64,000 bases of DNA from Micrococcales bacterium 72-143 (GTDB taxonomy: Bacteria > Actinomycetota > Actinomycetes > Actinomycetales > Microbacteriaceae), in the NCBI GenBank assembly GCA_001898835.1, contig MKVM01000001.1, positions 924,466 through 988,465 of the forward strand, in the 5' to 3' direction. The notes beneath the pieces were generated by a model that saw only the letters and a list, made by a program, of their open reading frames with translations, did not search any database and was not told where the DNA came from. The position numbers and the translations under genes are program-made. This document shows, piece after piece, positions 43,557-51,093 of the stretch (within the stretch, counting starts at the first letter, position 1; each line of letters starts with the position of its first letter).

Positions 43557-44633
43557 ATGCCCAGGCCCCTCCACCCCGATGCCCTCCGGGCGCGACTCGA
43601 CCGCAGTCTCGCCCGCACCACCCGGCGCCGCTCCCGCAGCGGGCTGCCCGCCCCGCAGGTGCTCGCCACCGCACCCGGTTTCGAGTACCGCCACGGCGCG
43701 CAGCACGAGCCGTTCCACGCCGCATCCGTCGGCAAGCTCGCCACCACGACGCTCGTGCTGCAGGAGGTCGCGGCGGGGCGCCTCCGGCTCGACGACGAGG
43801 TCGAGGCGATCCTGCCCGCCGAGCTCACCGCGGGCCTCTTCCGCGGGCGCGGCGCCACCCTCGCCCAGCTGCTCGAGCACAGCTCCGGCGTCAACGACTT
43901 CTTCGAGGGACGCATCGCATCCGGCCCCACCTTCTTCGAGCTGCTCCGCGGGCAGCCGGAGCGGGAGTGGCAGCCGCAGGAGCTACTCGCCTTCACGCGC
44001 GAGCACCAGCATCCGGTCGGGACGCCCGGCGAGCGCTTCCTCTACAGCGACACCGGATTCGTGCTGCTCGGTCTCGTGCTCGAGGCCGTCACGAGCACGC
44101 CCCACCCGTCTCTCGTGCGCACGCGGGTGCTCGAGCCCGCCGGGATGGACTCGAGCGTGGTGTGGCTGCGCGAGCCCGGCCCGGCCCGCATCGCCCCCCT
44201 CCGCCTCGGCGTCACCGATCTCGCTGCGGCACGCGCACTCACCCTCGACTGGGCGAGCGGCGGCATCGTGACCACCACCGACGACCTCGCGCGCCTCGGC
44301 CGAGCCCTGATCGACGGCACCCTGCTCGCGCCCGGCACGCTCGCGGAGCTCGCCGAGCCGCGCCACCGCTTCAAGCCGGCCACCGGCATCCACTACGGCC
44401 GCGGCGCGATGCGGATCGAGTACGGCGGCTTCTCACCGTTCCTGCGCGCGCTGCCGCCCACGATCGGCCACCTCGGCGTCACCGGGGTGCACCTCTTCGT
44501 GAACCCCGAGCGGGACACCAGCATCGTGCTCAACTTCCACGGCACGCGCGAGATGCTCGCCAGCTTCCGCACCCACATCCGGATCGCGCGAGGGCTGGCG
44601 CAGCTGGCCGAGCGCCCCGGCGAGCGGCTCTAG
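43557..44633 (+). CDS. serine hydrolase, beta-lactamase/DD-peptidase family
   Basis: 358 residues. Class C-like motifs: SxxK as SVGK in FHAASVGKLATT, YxN-type YSDTGFVLLG, and a glycine-rich HLGVTGVHL near the end. No signal peptide, so it may be a cytoplasmic esterase or peptidase. The upstream frame is open but runs through the operator; ATG at 43557 gives the natural start. Its stop TAG shares the tetramer CTAG with the stop of the convergent gene. Confidence 0.88.
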   Translation: MPRPLHPDALRARLDRSLARTTRRRSRSGLPAPQVLATAPGFEYRHGAQHEPFHAASVGKLATTTLVLQEVAAGRLRLDDEVEAILPAELTAGLFRGRGATLAQLLEHSSGVNDFFEGRIASGPTFFELLRGQPEREWQPQELLAFTREHQHPVGTPGERFLYSDTGFVLLGLVLEAVTSTPHPSLVRTRVLEPAGMDSSVVWLREPGPARIAPLRLGVTDLAAARALTLDWASGGIVTTTDDLARLGRALIDGTLLAPGTLAELAEPRHRFKPATGIHYGRGAMRIEYGGFSPFLRALPPTIGHLGVTGVHLFVNPERDTSIVLNFHGTREMLASFRTHIRIARGLAQLAERPGERL

Positions 44634-45016
44634 GCGGGGCCCGGCGCGGGCGACATCGCCCAGGCGATCGCCTGCCAGACGGTGACGCCGTTCACGACGA
44701 AGCCCACCACGATCAGCAGATTGTCGTAGGCGCCCTGGTACGGCAGACCCGTCAGGTTGAACACCACCAGGGCCGCCGCGACGAGCACCGTGATCCACAC
44801 GAGGGGCGTCTGCGGCACGAGCAGGGAGATGAGGATCATCGCGATCGGCACCAGCATCACGAGCGCCGCCACGATCCACATCCACTCCGCGGTCTCACGG
44901 CCGCCGATGCGGCCGGGGGTAGCGTGCCCCGCGAAGATGCGGAGCACGTCGCCCAGCAGGTAGATCAGCATCAGCGAGATCCAGCATCCCGCGAGCACGA
45001 TGCGCGTGGGGTCCAT
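44630..45016 (-). CDS. hypothetical four-helix membrane protein
   Basis: 128 residues with membrane segments at about 8-25, 45-67, 72-90 and 98-118. N-terminus MDPTRIVLAGCWISLMLIYL. Start ATG overlaps the oxidoreductase stop (TGATG), so it is translationally coupled to it. Resembles small uncharacterised membrane proteins next to MDR genes; no motif gives a function. Confidence 0.72.
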   Translation of the reverse strand: MDPTRIVLAGCWISLMLIYLLGDVLRIFAGHATPGRIGGRETAEWMWIVAALVMLVPIAMILISLLVPQTPLVWITVLVAAALVVFNLTGLPYQGAYDNLLIVVGFVVNGVTVWQAIAWAMSPAPGPA

Positions 45017-45969
45017 CACTCCCCCGGTCGCAGCACGATGTTGCCCACCTTGCGGCCCGAGTCGACGCGGCGGTAGGCGTCGACGATGCCGTCGAGCGGA
45101 TGCGTCGACTCGACGAGCGGGTCGAGCACGCCCTCGGCGGCCAGCCGCAGCAGCTCGGCGAGGTTGGCGGGATCCTCGGATGCCGGCCCCGCCTTCACCG
45201 GACCGCGCGCCGCGATCGTGTCGCCGAGCCCCGCCACCGCGAGCAGCAGCACGCCACCGTCCGCGAGCAGGCGCCGCCCGGTCGCGGGCGTCACGTTGCC
45301 GACGGCGTCGAGCACGACGTCGAAGCGATCGGCGAGCGACTCGACGGGCGTGGCGCGGTAGTCGATCGCGCGGGTGGCGCCGAGGCGTGCGACGAGCTCG
45401 GCGTTCGCACGGCTCGTGACGGCGGTGACCTCGGCCCCCAGGTGCCGCGCGAGCTGCACGGCGGCGGAGCCGACGGCGCCCGACGCCCCGTTCACGAGCA
45501 CCGTCGCGCCCGCGCGCAGCCGCGCTTTGTCGCGCAGATAGTCGAGGGCGGTGCTGCCGCCGAACAGCACGGCGGCCGCGGCGTCGTCGGTGAGCGCGAC
45601 GGGGATCGGCACGGCTCGCGCCGCGGGGACGGCCACGTACTCGGCGTGGCATCCGAATCGCGCACCCGTCATCCCGGCGACCCGGTCGCCCACTGCGTGG
45701 GTGGTGACGCCCTCGCCGAGCGCGGCCACCTCGCCCGCGAACACCACGCCGAGGATGTGCCGCCGCGGCCCCCGGATGCCGATCGCGAGCCGCGCCGGCA
45801 GCGCGAATCCGGGCGGGAAGACGCCGGACCGCATCCGCGCGTCACCGCTCGTGACGACGGTCGCCGCGATCCGCACGAGCACCTCGCCGCGGCGCGGTTC
45901 GGGCGTCGACACCTCGGCGACGCGTGCGGCCTCGGGCGGCCCATAGCGGTGGACGAGCGCTGCGCGCAT
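45016..45969 (-). CDS. zinc-independent MDR family NADPH quinone/alcohol oxidoreductase
   Basis: 317 residues. GroES-like N-domain with GDARMRSGVFPPGF and HILGVVFAGEVAALGEGV; NADPH site VNGASGAVGSAAVQLARHLG at about 152-171. No structural zinc cysteines, so it is a quinone oxidoreductase-like (QOR) member. GAGGGG 6 nt before the ATG. Divergent from a TetR gene, with two operators between, which points to control by an electrophile or quinone. It heads a two-gene operon. Confidence 0.88.
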   Translation of the reverse strand: MRAALVHRYGPPEAARVAEVSTPEPRRGEVLVRIAATVVTSGDARMRSGVFPPGFALPARLAIGIRGPRRHILGVVFAGEVAALGEGVTTHAVGDRVAGMTGARFGCHAEYVAVPAARAVPIPVALTDDAAAAVLFGGSTALDYLRDKARLRAGATVLVNGASGAVGSAAVQLARHLGAEVTAVTSRANAELVARLGATRAIDYRATPVESLADRFDVVLDAVGNVTPATGRRLLADGGVLLLAVAGLGDTIAARGPVKAGPASEDPANLAELLRLAAEGVLDPLVESTHPLDGIVDAYRRVDSGRKVGNIVLRPGE

Positions 45970-45989
45970 CGCGATTCCCCTCGTTTCGC

Positions 45990-46034
45990 CTTACACCCGT
46001 AAGGATGAGACGAGAGTAGCCTTACGGGTGTAAG
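45990..46034. promoter_or_regulatory. paired TetR operators between MDR and TetR genes
   Basis: CTTACACCCGTAAGG at 45990-46004 and its exact reverse complement CCTTACGGGTGTAAG at 46020-46034. Each is itself a palindrome (CTTAC/GTAAG), and centres are 30 bp apart, close to three helical turns. This suits two TetR dimers on one face. Confidence 0.75.
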
Positions 46035-46054
46035 TTCGCAAGCGGAGGTGACGG

Positions 46055-46705
46055 ATGGCCGAGCGGATCCCGCTGACCCGCGAACGAATCGTGGACGCCG
46101 CCGCCGAGGTGGCCGACGCATCCGGCCTCGCCGGCGTCAGCATGCGCACGGTCGGCAAGCGCCTCGGCGTCGAGGCCATGTCGCTCTACCACCACATCGG
46201 CGGCAAGGAGCAGCTGCTCGACGCCCTCGCCGACTGGGTGTTCGCCCGGATGCGGATGCCGGCCCCCGACGCCGGCTGGCGCGACGGTATGACCGACCGC
46301 GCGCTCTCCGCGCGCGAGGTGCTGTCGGCGCACCCGTGGGGGCTCACGCTCGTCGAATCGCGCCGCAACCCGGGCGTCGACCTGCTCGCCCACCACAACG
46401 CGGTGCTCGGGTGCCTGAGGCGCGGCGGCTTCAGCGTGCGGCTCGCCGCGCACGCGTACTCGGTGCTCGACTCGTACATCTACGGCTTCGTGCTCACCGA
46501 GCAGCGGCTGCCGATCGAGGAGGGCGAGCGGATGGAGGACTTCGCGGCCGAGCTCGGCCTCCCCGCAGAGCGCTACCCGTACATGGTGGAGATGGTGAGC
46601 GAGATGATGGTCGGCCAGGACTACACGTACGGCGACGAGTTCGAGCACGGGCTCGAGCTGATCCTCGACGGGCTCGAGGTGTGGCGCGCGCGGGAGGCCG
46701 GGTGA
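46055..46705 (+). CDS. TetR/AcrR family regulator (TetR C-terminal type)
   Basis: 216 residues. DNA-binding start MAERIPLTRERIVDAAAEVA, then GLAGVSMRTVGKRLGVEAMS and LYHHIGGKEQLLDALADW. The C-domain is the TetR_C_1 type (EVLSAHPWGLTLVESRRNPG, SYIYGFVLTEQRLP), like the tetracycline repressor. GGAGGTGACGG before the ATG. Very likely controls the divergent oxidoreductase operon and itself through the paired sites. Confidence 0.92.
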   Translation: MAERIPLTRERIVDAAAEVADASGLAGVSMRTVGKRLGVEAMSLYHHIGGKEQLLDALADWVFARMRMPAPDAGWRDGMTDRALSAREVLSAHPWGLTLVESRRNPGVDLLAHHNAVLGCLRRGGFSVRLAAHAYSVLDSYIYGFVLTEQRLPIEEGERMEDFAAELGLPAERYPYMVEMVSEMMVGQDYTYGDEFEHGLELILDGLEVWRAREAG

Positions 46706-46717
46706 CCGCGCCCCACC

Positions 46718-47179
46718 TCAGCCGACCGCGAGCGCGAGCGCGACGACGGCCGCGAGGAAGGCGACCAGCGCAGCCGACATCCGGAACACGTCGATACGCG
46801 CCCAGCGCGCCTGCACCCGCGCCGCGTCGGCGGGCGGCGCATCCGCATCCCAGCCGTCGATCGCGATGTTGAGGGGGACCGTGCCGAGGAACGCGAGCAG
46901 CACGAAGGCGAGGTAGCCGCCGAGCGACACCCACGCCCATGGCGCTCCCGCGACACTCGCTGCGGTGGCCGCCCCCGCCCCCGCAACGGCGAGTGCGATC
47001 CCCGGAAGCATCACGATCGGCGTGAACCAGCGGAGCCGACGGATCAGCACCTGCCGGGCGCGGAGCTGCTCCGAGGGCGCGAGCCGGGAAAGAGCCGGCT
47101 GCACCCCGAGGCGCACCACGAGCTCCGACCCGGCCAGGAGGCCGGATACGACCACCGCCGAGGCCAGCAGGGCGATCAT
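46718..47179 (-). CDS. DUF1772-like (anthrone oxygenase family) membrane protein
   Basis: 153 residues with four membrane helices. The segment LNIAIDGWDADAPPADAARVQARW with RIDVFRMSAALVAF matches the DUF1772 pattern (LN...W...aPp...R.RW...h..R). Fungal relatives include anthrone oxygenase; bacterial roles are unproven. Convergent with the TetR gene (12-bp gap). Confidence 0.75.
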   Translation of the reverse strand: MIALLASAVVVSGLLAGSELVVRLGVQPALSRLAPSEQLRARQVLIRRLRWFTPIVMLPGIALAVAGAGAATAASVAGAPWAWVSLGGYLAFVLLAFLGTVPLNIAIDGWDADAPPADAARVQARWARIDVFRMSAALVAFLAAVVALALAVG

Positions 47180-47315
47180 CGCACCGCCCCGATGGCCGTG
47201 GCCCTCGCCCTCCCGGACCGCGGTGAGCGCCGGATGCTGCTCAGCGGTGGCTCGGCGATCCCGACGCGCGTTGCGGTCATGAGGGCATCATGCCGCAGAT
47301 GCCCGGCACTGAGCC

Positions 47316-47771
47316 CTACCGCGGCACGTCGCCGCGCCAGGCGCCCGTCTCGTGCCCCGCGTTCTCGATGAACTCCTTGAAGTTCTTGAGGTCCTTCCTC
47401 ACGGCGTGCGACCCGGCCCCCACGAGCGAGCCGAGGGTCTCCAGCATCCCCTCCGGCTCCCAGTCGAGCTGCACCGTCACGCGGGAGCTCGTGTCGCTCA
47501 GCTTGTGGAAGGTCACGACGCCCGCGTGCTGGGCATCGCCGCCGACGCTCTTCCAGGCGACCCGCTCATCCGGATGCTGCTCGGTGATCTCGGCGTCGAA
47601 CTCGCGCTCGGCGCCACCCACGTTCACGACCCAGTGCAGGTGGGTGTCGTCGCGCTGCACGATCTGCTCCACCTCGTCGAGGAACTCGGGCAGCGTCTCG
47701 AACTGCGTCCACTGGTTGTAGGCCGTCGTGACGGGCACGTCGACGTCGATGCTCTCGGTGATCTGAGCCAT
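47316..47771 (-). CDS. SRPBCC family protein (polyketide cyclase-like)
   Basis: 151 residues. MAQITESIDVDVPVTTAYNQ at the start and TRVTVQLDWEPEGMLETLGS near the end form the Bet v 1-like START fold, which encloses a hydrophobic ligand pocket. ATG at 47771. It is 80 bp downstream of a DoxX-like gene on the same strand. Ligand unknown. Confidence 0.87.
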   Translation of the reverse strand: MAQITESIDVDVPVTTAYNQWTQFETLPEFLDEVEQIVQRDDTHLHWVVNVGGAEREFDAEITEQHPDERVAWKSVGGDAQHAGVVTFHKLSDTSSRVTVQLDWEPEGMLETLGSLVGAGSHAVRKDLKNFKEFIENAGHETGAWRGDVPR

Positions 47772-47851
47772 GGGGTTCTCCTTCGTCTCCCCACCATTCG
47801 AGGCGAGGCCGGCGGATGCGCCCAGGCGGTTGACTCGGCGAGCGCGGGAGG

Positions 47852-48268
47852 TTAGGGGCGGCCGCGGGTCGACCAGAGCGCCCAGGCGACGAGCACCGGC
47901 TGGAGGAACAGCCGCGCGAAGCGCTTGCCGTCGGTGTCGAGCCCAGGCACGTCGCGGCGGCTCACCCAGTGGGCGACGTTGCCGGGGAACACGGCCACGA
48001 AGAACGCGGCCGTCGCAGCGCCGACAACCCGGCGGAACCTCGCGGGGGCGACGGCGAGGGATGCGGCGAGCGCGATCTCGGCGACCCCGGACGAGACCAC
48101 GACCGTGTCCACGTCGACGGGCAGGTACGGGGGCACCGCCGCCCGGAAGCCGCGACGACCCCAGGAGAGATGCCCGGTGCCGGTGAACAGCAGCAGAGCG
48201 GCGAGAGCGAACCGGGCCACGTTGCGGGCGGTCGCGTGTGCGGGAACCTGACCACGGCGCGGATTCAT
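47852..48268 (-). CDS. DoxX-like membrane protein
   Basis: 138 residues with four membrane helices. The first has ALLLFTGTGHLSWGRRGFRAAVPPYLP, the typical MauE/DoxX block. The second and third carry VVVSSGVAEIALAASLAVAP. The family is associated with thiol or quinone redox and envelope stress. ATG at 48268 is used instead of an upstream TTG that would add 16 residues. Confidence 0.8.
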   Translation of the reverse strand: MNPRRGQVPAHATARNVARFALAALLLFTGTGHLSWGRRGFRAAVPPYLPVDVDTVVVSSGVAEIALAASLAVAPARFRRVVGAATAAFFVAVFPGNVAHWVSRRDVPGLDTDGKRFARLFLQPVLVAWALWSTRGRP

Positions 48269-48343
48269 GCTCCCAGCGTCGCACGCAGCCGATGGCGAGG
48301 TCCTCTCGCGGCGCAATCTGTGGATGCGAGTTGTCCACGGTTC

Positions 48344-48359
48344 TCGAATATGTGTTCGA
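48344..48359. promoter_or_regulatory. LexA (SOS) box upstream of second DUF222-HNH gene
   Basis: TCGAATATGTGTTCGA, identical to the box before copy 1 and at the same distance (20 bp) from the ATG. The preceding 25 bp (CTGTGGATGCGAGTTGTCC) are also shared, so the promoter was duplicated with the gene. Confidence 0.75.
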
Positions 48360-48378
48360 TTCCATGGGAGGATGGGGC

Positions 48379-49770
48379 ATGCCCTCGATCCATCACCTCA
48401 TCGCCTCTCTCGGCGACACGGCCACGGTGTTCACCGTGCCGGAGGTGGCGGGGCTGGCGGATGCGGAGCTGCTGGACGGGCAGCGCGCGTTGGCCGAGTT
48501 GCGGCGTCGGGTGGAGGCGGTGGCGGCGGTGTTCGCGGGTGAGATCGCGCACCGCTCCCGGCGCGAACTGGGGCATGCGGGACTGGCGCAGGCGAACGGG
48601 CTGCGCTCGGCGGAGGATTTGATCGCGAAGGTCACCGCGGGTTCCCGTCGTGATGCGCACACGTTGGTGAAGGCGGCGGAGCTGCTGCCGGCACCGGCAC
48701 GCACCGATGTCCCGCCGGCTGCGGCAGTGCCGCGTTGGCGGGTGGCGATCGGGGATGCCGTGGCTACCGCCGCGATCTCTGTCGAGGCGGCGGAGATCAT
48801 CCGCACCCGGCTCGGACAAGCGGCGGATGGGGTATCGGAGGAAGCGCTGCATGACGCGGCGACCGCGTTGATCGCGGCGGCACCGGGTCTCACGATCGAG
48901 CAGCTCGCCCAGCGCGCGGCGTGCACGCGTGACGAGCTCGACCTGGTCGGCATCGCCGGACGGGAGAGCGCGTTGCGTGAGAAGCGGTTCCTGCGGGTGA
49001 CCCGCCAGCTGGACGGCATGACCCGCATCAACGGTCTGCTGGATCCCGAGTCCGCCGCGATCGTGGTGCCGATCCTCGACACGGCCACCTCACCCCGGCG
49101 AGGCGGCCCTCGATTCATCGATCCGAAGGCCGCGCAGCGGGCGGAGGACATCCTGCGCGATGAGCGCACCACCGATCAGCTCACCCTCGACGTGCTCGTG
49201 GAACTGCTGAGACTCGGCGCACGCGTCGAGGACGGCACCCTGCTGGGCGACCGCAAGCCCGCCGTGCGGATCCTCGTCACCAAGGCCGATCTCGACGCAC
49301 CCCGTGACGCTGAGGGGAACCGCGCCGGTGCGGCGTTCTTCGAAGGCCAGACGGATGCAGTCTCCGTCCAGACGGCGGAACGCTATATCTGCGCCACCGG
49401 CGCCATCCCCATCCTGTTCGACACCGACGGGCGGGCGCTCAACCTGGGCCGCGAGCAGCGGTTGTTCTCCGAGAAACAGCGCACCGCGATGGCCGCCCGC
49501 GACGGCGGATGCCTCATGTGCGGCGCGCCACCGTCGTGGTGCGAGGCTCACCACATCGACCACTGGGACGAACACGGCGGCCGCACGGACATCGACGACG
49601 GCGTCCTCCTGTGCCGCTTCTGCCACCTCAACGTGCACAACAACCACTGGCGCATCCGACGCCGACGCGGCACCTACCACCTCGAGCAACCCGACCCCGA
49701 CAACACCCTCCGCCGCATCCCCCTCCCCACCCGCAGCCCTGCACACGCCCGCCTCCGCGCGACCGCCTGA
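48379..49770 (+). CDS. DUF222 / HNH endonuclease (13E12-family), copy 2
   Basis: 463 residues, the same length as copy 1 and alignable end to end without gaps in the parts compared. The HNH has CLMCGAPPSWCEAHHIDHW and CRFCHLNVHNN; all zinc and catalytic residues are intact. DUF222 is intact (RTRLGQAADG in place of RTRLGQATGV). ATG at 48379, GGGAG upstream. Start and LexA box lie exactly 7000 bp from those of copy 1. It stands at the gatA-proximal side of the insert that splits the gat operon. Confidence 0.9.
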   Translation: MPSIHHLIASLGDTATVFTVPEVAGLADAELLDGQRALAELRRRVEAVAAVFAGEIAHRSRRELGHAGLAQANGLRSAEDLIAKVTAGSRRDAHTLVKAAELLPAPARTDVPPAAAVPRWRVAIGDAVATAAISVEAAEIIRTRLGQAADGVSEEALHDAATALIAAAPGLTIEQLAQRAACTRDELDLVGIAGRESALREKRFLRVTRQLDGMTRINGLLDPESAAIVVPILDTATSPRRGGPRFIDPKAAQRAEDILRDERTTDQLTLDVLVELLRLGARVEDGTLLGDRKPAVRILVTKADLDAPRDAEGNRAGAAFFEGQTDAVSVQTAERYICATGAIPILFDTDGRALNLGREQRLFSEKQRTAMAARDGGCLMCGAPPSWCEAHHIDHWDEHGGRTDIDDGVLLCRFCHLNVHNNHWRIRRRRGTYHLEQPDPDNTLRRIPLPTRSPAHARLRATA

Positions 49771-49861
49771 CCCGTGTCGCCGGCGAAGCGAGACGAGAAC
49801 GCGCCGCGAACCGGCCCGGGCCGAAGGTCCCTTGCCGCCGAAACCTCTCCTGTCGCAGAAT

Positions 49862-49875
49862 CTGAACATGTTCAG
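49862..49875. promoter_or_regulatory. palindromic operator over the TetR start codon
   Basis: CTGAACATGTTCAG is a perfect 14-bp palindrome whose central ATG is the start codon at 49868. A TetR dimer here would block its own translation start and transcription. Autoregulation is inferred. Confidence 0.6.
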
Positions 49876-50545
49876 TTCTGAGAGCACGGGCACCAAAGGC
49901 GAGCGGACCCGCGCCCGCATCCGCGAGGTCGCGTTGCAGTCCTTCCGCGAGCGCGGCTACGACGACACCACGGTCCGACTCATCGCCGAGGAGGCGGGCG
50001 TCTCCCTCGGGAGCACCAACTACCACTTCCCCAGCAAGAACCACCTCGTGCAGGAGCTGTACCTGGAGGTGACGCGCGGCTTCCGCGAGACCGCGGCGCG
50101 GCGAATGAGCGGCACCACCGACCTCGTCACCCGCCTGCGCATCGCCTACACGACGGGACTCGAGGTGCTCGAGCCGTACCACGCCTTCGGTCCCGGATTC
50201 CTCGCCGCCGCCGTCTCGCCACGCTCGCCGCTCAATCCGCTCTCGGGCGAGTCGGAGCCGGCGCTCGCCGAGGCCGTCGCGGTCTTCCGCGAGGCGGTCG
50301 CCGGCAGCGCGCGCCACGGGATCCCGGGCGACATCGCCGAGGAGCTGCCCGAGGCGCTCACCGTCGGCTATCTGCTGCTCGCACTGTTCTGGACCTACGA
50401 CCGCTCCGAGGGCCAGCGGCGCACCCGCCGGCTGCTCGACGGCGCGCTCGCTCTGCTGGGCCCCGCCCTTCCGCTGCTGCGCCTGCCCGCCATCCGCCGC
50501 CCCGTGCGCGAGCTGCTCGCCCTCGTCGCGGAGGTGCGGGCATGA
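49868..50545 (+). CDS. TetR/AcrR family regulator
   Basis: 225 residues. DNA-binding start KGERTRARIREVALQSFRER, then GYDDTTVRLIAEEAGVSLGS and TNYHFPSKNHLVQELYLEV. C-domain is helical with AYTTGLEVLEPYHAFGPGFL. ATG lies in the operator-like palindrome with no clear ribosome site upstream, so it may be leaderless or weakly expressed. Its stop overlaps the next start as ATGA. It probably controls that membrane protein. Confidence 0.88.
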   Translation: MFSSESTGTKGERTRARIREVALQSFRERGYDDTTVRLIAEEAGVSLGSTNYHFPSKNHLVQELYLEVTRGFRETAARRMSGTTDLVTRLRIAYTTGLEVLEPYHAFGPGFLAAAVSPRSPLNPLSGESEPALAEAVAVFREAVAGSARHGIPGDIAEELPEALTVGYLLLALFWTYDRSEGQRRTRRLLDGALALLGPALPLLRLPAIRRPVRELLALVAEVRA

Positions 50546-51093
50546 CCGCGCCGATGGTCGCCGAGCCGAACCCCCGCACCCCGGACGCGCCGATGGCGTT
50601 CACCTCGACGGAGCTCGTCCACGGCGTGGTCGCGACGGGCGCGACGTTCCTGGTGGCGGCCCCCGTGCTCACGATCACCGGTATGACGATCCTCAGCCCC
50701 GGCACCTTCGTCTTCGCGATCATGGTCGTGGCGTACGGCACCCTGCTCGTCCTCGCGCCGGCGACGGTCGTGATGTGCGTCGCGCTCACCCCGATCGCGC
50801 GACGGATCGGCCGCAGCCTGCGCGGCGAGTCGCGCCGCTGGCCCCACCTGGTCGCCTACGGCGCGCTCGGCGCGCTGGCATCCGGCGTCGCGAGCGTCGC
50901 CGTCGGGGCCGTCCTGGGCGCCTTCGCCGTCGACGGCGTCAGGGTGCTGGAGGGCATCGCGTTCGTCACGCCCTGGGGTGGGATGCTGGCCCCCGTCGCC
51001 GCCGGATCGGCCGCCCTCGGCTGGTACCTCGCGGCCCGCCGCGCGCTCGCCTCGGACCGTCGCGCAGCCGCGGCGGCTCAGCTCGCAGGGTAG
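50542..51093 (+). CDS. hypothetical membrane protein coupled to TetR
   Basis: 183 residues with four membrane helices at about 25-45, 55-85, 110-135 and 145-170. ATGA overlap with the TetR gene. No family recognised. The last 16 bp overlap the convergent gatA 3' end. It may be an effector or exporter component under the TetR regulator. Confidence 0.75.
   Translation: MTAPMVAEPNPRTPDAPMAFTSTELVHGVVATGATFLVAAPVLTITGMTILSPGTFVFAIMVVAYGTLLVLAPATVVMCVALTPIARRIGRSLRGESRRWPHLVAYGALGALASGVASVAVGAVLGAFAVDGVRVLEGIAFVTPWGGMLAPVAAGSAALGWYLAARRALASDRRAAAAAQLAG

Noticed and set aside
40853-51077. Classical composite transposon in the gat region.
   Set aside because: No transposase and no terminal inverted repeats; the two nuclease genes are direct copies, not insertion sequences.
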